From Planctomycetales bacterium (GTDB lineage Bacteria > Planctomycetota > Planctomycetia > Planctomycetales > Planctomycetaceae): a DNA stretch of 6,382 nucleotides. This document shows, one piece after another, positions 1-6,382 of the stretch. The notes below the pieces were generated by a model. The model did no database searches. It was not told the DNA's origin and saw nothing but the letters and a program-made list of their open reading frames with translations. Location: assembly GCA_020050375.1 (NCBI GenBank), contig JAGVKR010000693.1, positions 1 through 6,382 on the forward strand, written 5' to 3'. The translations under genes were made by a program, and so were the position numbers. Numbering within the stretch: the stretch's first letter is position 1; each line of letters starts with the position of its first letter.

Positions 1-511
1 AGTAGCTGCATCGCTCGGCCTTCGAGCCCGGTTTCGCTCCCGAGCCGTCGCAGGTCGAGCACAGCTCGGCCCGATGGACGTCGATCGTCCGCGTGCAGCC
101 GAAGGCAGCGTCGCGAAGCTCGATCTCGATCTCGCAGCGAAGACTATTGCCTCGTGCGGGGCGGCGTCCCCCGGGGCGCCCGACGTTCCCGCCGAAGAAG
201 CCTTCGAACAGGTCGCCGAAGGCGCTCATGATGTCGCCGACGTCATTGAACCCGGGGCGGCCTCCATTGCGGGCCACGAACGCTTCGTGGCCGTAGCGGT
301 CGTAAAACGTCCGTTTCTCCGCGTCTCCGAGGACGTCGAACGCCTCGGCCGCTTCCTTGAAGCGCTGGACTGCCGCATCGTCCCCCGGATTGCGATCGGG
401 GTGATTAGCGGCGGCGGCCTTGCGGTAGGCCCGTTTGATCTCCTCGGCCGTCGAGCTTCTCTCGACTCCCAGGACGACATAGTAATCGCGTTCTACAGCC
501 ATCGTACTCAT
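1..511 (-). CDS. dnaJ: DnaJ (Hsp40) co-chaperone, N-terminal part, truncated by window edge
   Basis: This is the N-terminal 170 residues of a DnaJ protein, which stimulates the DnaK ATPase and delivers unfolded clients to it in the cytoplasm. The J domain fills residues 8-75: DYYVVLGV at 9-16, the invariant HPD triad at 37-39, and the helix IV region FYDRYG at 69-74. A Gly/Phe-rich linker follows (GFNDVGDIMSAFGDLFEGFFGG, about 87-108). The first zinc-binding motif CSTCDGSG is at 151-158, with a further Cys at 168, so this is a classical type I DnaJ; the rest lies beyond base 1. The first ATG (511) has no good Shine-Dalgarno. A second ATG at 502 gives MAVERDYY, which fits usual DnaJ N-termini better, and may be the true start. 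It lies 142 bp downstream of groEL1 on the same strand, behind a strong hairpin, so co-transcription is uncertain. Confidence 0.95.
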   Translation of the reverse strand, partial: MSTMAVERDYYVVLGVERSSTAEEIKRAYRKAAAANHPDRNPGDDAAVQRFKEAAEAFDVLGDAEKRTFYDRYGHEAFVARNGGRPGFNDVGDIMSAFGDLFEGFFGGNVGRPGGRRPARGNSLRCEIEIELRDAAFGCTRTIDVHRAELCSTCDGSGAKPGSKAERCSY

Positions 512-565
512 GCCAGTTCAAGCCGGGCTGTGCAGCGCTTCTCGGCGATGGTTCTGAATGATAGC

Positions 566-596
566 GAAACGGGCCACCAAAATGGTGGCCCGTTTC
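566..596 (-). terminator. Strong hairpin between groEL1 and dnaJ, possible terminator or attenuator
   Basis: A perfect 13-bp inverted repeat (566-578 with 584-596, GAAACGGGCCACC arms) extends to 14 bp if A579 and T583 pair. It starts 57 nt after the groEL1 stop. On the minus strand the stem ends in GTTTC but no real U-tract follows, so it is not a textbook intrinsic terminator. It could end the groES-groEL1 transcript, reduce read-through into dnaJ, or protect a 3' end after processing. The 54 bp from the hairpin to the dnaJ ATG show no convincing promoter. Confidence 0.55.
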
Positions 597-653
597 CACG
601 GACGATTTATGGAAAGCGCCCCGAAGGCCCTCCCCCAGTATTTCACGGGCCGA

Positions 654-2273
<1,620 letters not shown>

Positions 2274-2282
2274 GTGTGGGCA

Positions 2283-2287
2283 CTCCT
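2283..2287 (-). promoter_or_regulatory. Shine-Dalgarno for the groEL1 GTG start
   Basis: AGGAG on the minus strand, 9 nt upstream of the GTG at 2273. It supports translation from this non-ATG codon. It lies between the heptad palindrome and the start, so the palindrome does not displace the ribosome-binding site. Confidence 0.7.
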
Positions 2288-2314
2288 CGTAGGAAAGTCC
2301 GTTGTTTCGGTTAG

Positions 2315-2409
2315 GATTCAGGATTCAGGATTCGGGATTCAGCGGAAATCCGGTCCTGCGGACCGCAAGGTCCACGTTTCCCTGAATCCTGAATCCCGAA
2401 TCCTGAATG
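2315..2409. repeat. Heptad-based inverted repeat in the groES-groEL1 spacer
   Basis: The left arm is four tandem heptads, GATTCAG, GATTCAG, GATTCGG, GATTCAG (2315-2342). The right arm is the complementary series CTGAATC, CTGAATC, CCGAATC, CTGAATG (2382-2409). A perfect 20-bp inverted repeat joins 2323-2342 with 2389-2408. A second register, aligned through GGAAA (2344-2348) and TTTCC (2377-2381), pairs all four heptads with few mismatches. Inside is a smaller hairpin, GGACC-GCAA-GGTCC at 2360-2373. The element begins 8 bp after the groES stop and ends 41 bp before the groEL1 start, so it fills nearly the whole spacer. It is either a dispersed REP/MITE-like element or a structure in the mRNA that tunes groES versus groEL1 expression. 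Confidence 0.85.
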
Positions 2410-2417
2410 CCCTCTGT

Positions 2418-2705
2418 TCACACCAATTTCGCGAGAATGTCGCTCTCGCGCAGAATTTTCACATCTTTGCCGTCGACTTCGATGTCCGTTCCGCCGTACT
2501 TGCTGAACAGCACTTCGTCGCCGATGCGGACGCTCATGTCGCATCGCTCGCCGCTCTCCAGCAGGCGCCCTGGGCCGGTCGCCTTGACCTTGCCCCGCTG
2601 CGGCTTCTCCTTCGCAGTGTCCGGCAGAACGATTCCACCAGCGGTGGTGGTTTCAGCGTCGAACGGTTCCACGACCACACGATCATCGAGAGGCTTCAGT
2701 TGCAT
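2418..2705 (-). CDS. groES: Co-chaperonin GroES (Hsp10)
   Basis: A complete 95-aa Hsp10, the heptameric lid that caps the GroEL ring and closes the folding chamber. The N-terminal [12 protein letters not shown] strand is typical. The mobile loop (about 15-34) carries the GroEL-contacting GGIVLPD at 23-29. The C-terminal half has the usual SKYGGTDI (68-75) and ILRESDILA (84-92). Length matches the family. The ATG at 2705 is preceded by GGAG with 9-nt spacing (2715-2718 on the plus strand). It lies between two groEL genes, 147 bp after groEL2 and 144 bp before groEL1, all on one strand. Its own upstream region holds direct repeats resembling CIRCE half-sites. As the only groES in view, it could serve both chaperonins, although other copies may exist elsewhere. 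Confidence 0.97.
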   Translation of the reverse strand: MQLKPLDDRVVVEPFDAETTTAGGIVLPDTAKEKPQRGKVKATGPGRLLESGERCDMSVRIGDEVLFSKYGGTDIEVDGKDVKILRESDILAKLV

Positions 2706-2739
2706 TGTGTCTTGCTCCAGTCCGTGATGTTGATGTTAT

Positions 2740-2763
2740 TGAGTGCTGATGACTGAGTGTTGA
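2740..2763. promoter_or_regulatory. Direct repeats upstream of groES, possible degenerate heat-shock operator
   Basis: TGAGTGCTGA (2740-2749) and TGAGTGTTGA (2754-2763) are 9/10 identical with a 14-bp period, and a weaker third copy TGAGCGTTGC lies at 2773-2782. The core GAGTGCTGA differs by one base from GAGTGCTAA, the right half of the CIRCE element bound by HrcA. The copies here are direct rather than inverted, and the left half TTAGCACTC is missing on the required side. They lie 35-77 bp upstream of the groES start, where an operator would sit. The regulatory role is inferred from position and similarity only. Confidence 0.35.
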
Positions 2764-2831
2764 AAACTTGGGTGAGCGTTGCCCGCCGGAATTCAGTTAG
2801 GACCTGATCTTCGGGCGGCAGGCATCACCCC

Positions 2832-2848
2832 CCACCGGATTGCGGTGG
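2832..2848 (-). terminator. Short hairpin just downstream of groEL2
   Basis: CCACCG (2832-2837) pairs with CGGTGG (2843-2848) around a 5-nt loop, only 4 bp past the groEL2 TAG stop. On the minus strand it is followed by a G-run and no U-tract, so intrinsic termination is doubtful. It may be a weak terminator or a 3'-end stabiliser separating groEL2 from groES. Confidence 0.3.
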
Positions 2849-2852
2849 CGGA

Positions 2853-4554
<1,702 letters not shown>

Positions 4555-4609
4555 CACTCAGCTAGGAAAATGACGCAACAGGTCGAATCGCGATGTGCTA
4601 TCTGGCAAA

Positions 4610-4626
4610 GGCAATCCCCGTGCCAA
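4610..4626 (-). promoter_or_regulatory. Sigma-54 (RpoN) -24/-12 promoter of groEL2
   Basis: The minus strand reads TTGGCACGGGGATTGCC. This matches the sigma-54 consensus YTGGCACGrNNNTTGCW at every defined position except the last base (C instead of A/T). The GG (4624-4623) and GC (4612-4611) doublets are separated by exactly 10 bases, as RpoN requires. The predicted start is an A near 4599, giving a leader of about 55 nt that holds the Shine-Dalgarno. The plus strand here also contains a GTGCC-AATTC-GGCAC dyad (4620-4634) overlapping the -24 element. Use in vivo is inferred; sigma-54 control of a groESL operon is known from Bradyrhizobium japonicum groESL3. Confidence 0.72.
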
Positions 4627-4698
4627 TTCGGCACCCGATCAGAAGTCGTGCCACATCAATGGATTGCGAAATACGACTTCGTTTCGGAATTCCATTCG

Positions 4699-4717
4699 GA
4701 CTGCCAAACTGACAGTC
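4699..4717. promoter_or_regulatory. 19-bp dyad, candidate activator site upstream of the sigma-54 promoter
   Basis: GACTGCCAAACTGACAGTC consists of 8-bp arms with a single mismatch around a 3-bp centre. Its position is about 100-118 bp upstream of the predicted start at 4599. Sigma-54 promoters need an AAA+ enhancer-binding protein bound to such dyads, usually 80-150 bp upstream. The activator gene is not in the window. Confidence 0.45.
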
Positions 4718-4752
4718 GCGATCCCCGCTGCGACCCCTTGGCCTGTCAGTTT
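4706..4752. repeat. 10-bp perfect inverted repeat overlapping the candidate activator site
   Basis: AAACTGACAG (4706-4715) and CTGTCAGTTT (4743-4752) are perfect inverted copies 27 bp apart. Between them GTCGC (4715-4719) and GCGAC (4730-4734) form a nested stem. The right copy repeats half of the 19-bp dyad, so this may be a second, weaker binding site for the same protein at about -144 to -153. A transcribed hairpin is the alternative, but no transcript is expected here. Confidence 0.5.
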
Positions 4753-4811
4753 TACGATGGCGACTGGTGACCGGAAATCCGCGAATGCCTTTGCCCGTCC
4801 ACGTCCCCTCG

Positions 4812-4832
4812 TGCCCAAGCTCTGCTTGGACA
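4812..4832. repeat. CCAAGC-TCT-GCTTGG small palindrome
   Basis: CCAAGC (4815-4820) and GCTTGG (4824-4829) flank TCT. After a C/A mismatch (4814/4830), two further pairs extend the stem to 4812/4832. The CCAAGCTCTGCTTGG core resembles short dispersed palindromes that I recall from other bacterial genomes; copy number cannot be judged from this window. Confidence 0.55.
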
Positions 4833-4978
4833 TGCCTCCTTCGCAGTTGAGTAGGTCAGTGCCGGACGCCACTGTACGTGCATCAGCAGCAACCGCTCCG
4901 GGGCATCCATTCCAGACATATTGCGACCTTTCATTCTGTTGGCCCGGCATCCGTCAGCGACCTTGATTGTCCACCGCT

Positions 4979-4995
4979 GTCAGGCACAGCCTGAC
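4979..4995. repeat. GTCAGGC-ACA-GCCTGAC palindrome, copy 1
   Basis: Seven-base perfect arms around ACA. It shares both arms with the two copies at 5456-5523 and differs only in the three central bases, so it is a member of the same repeat family. It lies inside gene-free DNA. Confidence 0.75.
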
Positions 4996-5455
4996 CTACG
5001 CTACTGCTTCACCCGGCTGGCAGTTTTAGGGGGAGGCCCGCCTCGCGACCCAAATGCAACGTCGATGTTGCGTGACATTCTTCTTATATTATCCATTTTA
5101 ACAAGCGAGTTGAATGTGGGTACAAGTTGTAACATGAATGAAAATTGTGGTTTAGGTGTGTATTCCACGACGATGTCAAACGGGTTGCACCGGCTTCTAA
5201 GGGCTGCATTACCCGACCACTATTTTCCCCGATCGAGCGCGGCCCGAACAGTCCAAATCGCGGGCACTTTTCCAGATTCGTACTTCATTATTTCCACATT
5301 CGGCGGGGCCACGCGGGGAAGTAATTCCGAATTCCGAGCTCGCCCATTCGGCAACACCACGCACGAACGGAAATTGATTGTTTACGCCACGCCGGGGGGA
5401 GTGGAAGTCAAGGCGACGGACGGCGGCTCGTGGTCCGCGCGTCTCTCCCCCCTTA

Positions 5456-5523
5456 GGTCAGGCTGCGCCTGACGGGATCGACGATGGAGATCCAATGTCG
5501 TGCGCGTCAGGCGCAGCCTGACC
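5456..5523. repeat. Inverted pair of GTCAGGC palindromes downstream of the DUF1501 gene
   Basis: GTCAGGC-TGC-GCCTGAC (5457-5473) and GTCAGGC-GCA-GCCTGAC (5506-5522) are themselves palindromes and also exact reverse complements of each other. With one flanking base on each side this makes a perfect 19-bp inverted repeat (5456-5474 with 5505-5523). The 30-bp spacer contains its own GGATC/GATCC stem (5475-5479 with 5489-5493). The block ends 36 bp beyond the DUF1501 stop, so it can fold at the 3' end of that transcript. It resembles paired REP elements (BIME-like) and may act as a 3' stabiliser or terminator; no U-tract is seen. Confidence 0.8.
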
Positions 5524-5559
5524 GACAGGAACTCAGTCTGGGTGTGCCACCCAACCCGA

Positions 5560-6382
5560 TCAGCCAAGCTCTTTGAGCGGCTCCCCCGCATCGACCAGCA
5601 TTTGCGGACGCCCGCTGGGATCGACAATCCTCGCGTCCACCAGATCGATCCCCAGATTCCGGTACAACGTCGCGAAGACGTCCTGGTAATGCACGGGGCG
5701 CGAAGCGGCGCTGCTCGCCGTGCGATCGGTGCTGCCGATCACCTGTCCGGCCCGCATGCCTCCCCCGGCCAGCAGGGCCATGCCGACATTTGGCCAATGG
5801 TGGCGGCCGGCCGTTTTGACGTCGATCTTCGGAGTTCGGCCGAACTCCCCCCAGGCGACAATCGACACGTCGTCGAGCATGCCCCGTTCGCTTAAATCGC
5901 TGATGAACGCCTCGAGGCCGTGATCCAGAATCGGCAGCAAGTGCCGCATGCGCTGAAAATTGATCGAGTGCGTATCGAAGTCGCTGAGCGACAGGCTGAC
6001 GCAGCGGACCCCGGCTTCAATCAACCGCCGCGCCATGAGCAGCTTTTTCGGCCACGCCGCGCCGTCGCTGGTTTCGATCGGTAACGAAGTATCCGGCCCC
6101 GCCCCCATGTCATAGCGCGCAACAACCTGCGGGTCTTCCCGATCGAGGTCCATCGCGGCGGAAAATCGCCCCGACGTCAGAATTCCGACCGCCTGCTGCG
6201 TGAAAGCGTCCATCGCCCGCATCGTCCCCTCGCCGTCCATCGCCCGGCGGAGCCGATCAAGATCGTGCGAGAGACGCGTCCGGTCCGCGAGGCGGTCGAC
6301 GCTCAAACCGTCGATCAGGCTGAGGCTGGTCGTGTGGCCGCTTCCCTTGTCGGCCAGCTCGCGCTTCATTCCGTCTTCGAGC
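5560..6382 (-). CDS. DUF1501 family protein, C-terminal part, 5' end outside the window
   Basis: The C-terminal 273 codons of a DUF1501 protein, ending in TGA at 5560-5562. The frame is open through base 6382, so the ATG at 6367-6369 is internal rather than a start. Family signatures include DFDTH (5968-5982), WGEFGRTPKI (starting 5853), GRHHWPN (starting 5808) and the closing RPVHYQDVFATLYRNLGID region. DUF1501 proteins are distantly related to the alkaline phosphatase/sulfatase fold and often carry a Tat signal; that N-terminal part is not visible here. In planctomycetes they are commonly paired with DUF1549/DUF1553 cytochrome-like proteins, which would lie to the right of this window. The biochemical function is not established. 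It points towards the chaperone cluster but is separated from groEL2 by about 1 kb, so no functional link is implied. Confidence 0.93.
   Translation of the reverse strand, partial: LEDGMKRELADKGSGHTTSLSLIDGLSVDRLADRTRLSHDLDRLRRAMDGEGTMRAMDAFTQQAVGILTSGRFSAAMDLDREDPQVVARYDMGAGPDTSLPIETSDGAAWPKKLLMARRLIEAGVRCVSLSLSDFDTHSINFQRMRHLLPILDHGLEAFISDLSERGMLDDVSIVAWGEFGRTPKIDVKTAGRHHWPNVGMALLAGGGMRAGQVIGSTDRTASSAASRPVHYQDVFATLYRNLGIDLVDARIVDPSGRPQMLVDAGEPLKELG

Larger units (their letters stand above)
4770..5455. other. Gene-free stretch with scattered small palindromes
   Basis: I see no supported gene here. Open frames on either strand lack family signatures, run through the palindromic repeats, and have no convincing ribosome-binding site. 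The stretch holds a CCAAGC/GCTTGG hairpin, a weak CAGTG/CACTG hairpin (4857-4874), one GTCAGGC palindrome (4979-4995) and a distinctly AT-rich patch (about 5075-5165). That patch starts with a GCAAC-N6-GTTGC hairpin (5056-5071) followed by a T-rich run on the plus strand. An untranslated RNA or a decayed gene cannot be excluded. Confidence 0.5.

Noticed and set aside
2706..2852. A true CIRCE operator before groES
   Set aside because: The required inverted TTAGCACTC-N9-GAGTGCTAA is absent; only direct half-site-like repeats are found, so they are reported as a separate, weaker observation.
4667..4686. A CGAAA...TTTCG dyad between the sigma-54 promoter and the candidate activator site
   Set aside because: It needs a 2-nt bulge and leaves a 2-nt loop, so it is neither a stable hairpin nor a clean binding dyad. 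An IHF-type site could lie here, but the sequence does not show one.
4639..4950. A 103-codon minus-strand frame upstream of groEL2
   Set aside because: It overlaps the candidate activator sites and the CCAAGC hairpin, has no clear Shine-Dalgarno and shows no domain; its product would end just upstream of the sigma-54 promoter.
4921..5472. A 183-codon plus-strand frame from a TTG codon
   Set aside because: It passes through two GTCAGGC palindromes and the AT-rich patch, has no convincing ribosome-binding site and resembles no family I know. Left as non-coding, though a decayed gene is possible.

Overview
The window looks like chromosomal DNA from a planctomycete. The main pointers are a C-terminal DUF1501 protein, a family greatly expanded in that phylum, two GroEL paralogues side by side, GC-rich coding sequence, and short dispersed palindromes between genes. 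This assignment is inferred from gene content; no rRNA or tRNA is present.

Every supported gene lies on the minus strand. Read in the direction of transcription (right to left), the order is: the 3' part of a DUF1501 gene (5560-6382, 5' end outside the window); about 1 kb without a gene (4545-5559); groEL2 (2853-4544); groES (2418-2705); groEL1 (654-2273); and the 5' part of dnaJ (1-511, running off the left edge). The window is therefore a chaperone locus: one GroES co-chaperonin, two GroEL chaperonins and the Hsp40 co-chaperone DnaJ. Both groEL genes start with GTG behind a clear Shine-Dalgarno sequence.

The two chaperonins keep the ATP-site motifs but differ elsewhere. GroEL2 (563 aa) has an expanded Gly-Gly-Met tail preceded by an Asp/His-rich stretch, and a His where E. 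coli GroEL has the substrate-binding Tyr203. GroEL1 (539 aa) follows groES directly and has no Gly-Gly-Met tail. Two chaperonins with different duties is the likely reading, but this is inference.

The strongest regulatory signal is a near-perfect sigma-54 (RpoN) -24/-12 promoter facing groEL2 at 4610-4626. A 19-bp dyad and a 10-bp inverted repeat lie about 100-153 bp upstream of the predicted start, where an enhancer-binding activator would bind. groES-groEL1 shows no such promoter; it has instead direct repeats resembling half of a CIRCE operator. So the two chaperonin units appear to be controlled separately.

The intergenic DNA carries three unrelated kinds of small palindrome: a heptad-based inverted repeat between groES and groEL1, a CCAAGC/GCTTGG hairpin, and three copies of a GTCAGGC-N3-GCCTGAC palindrome, two of them forming a larger inverted pair just downstream of the DUF1501 gene.
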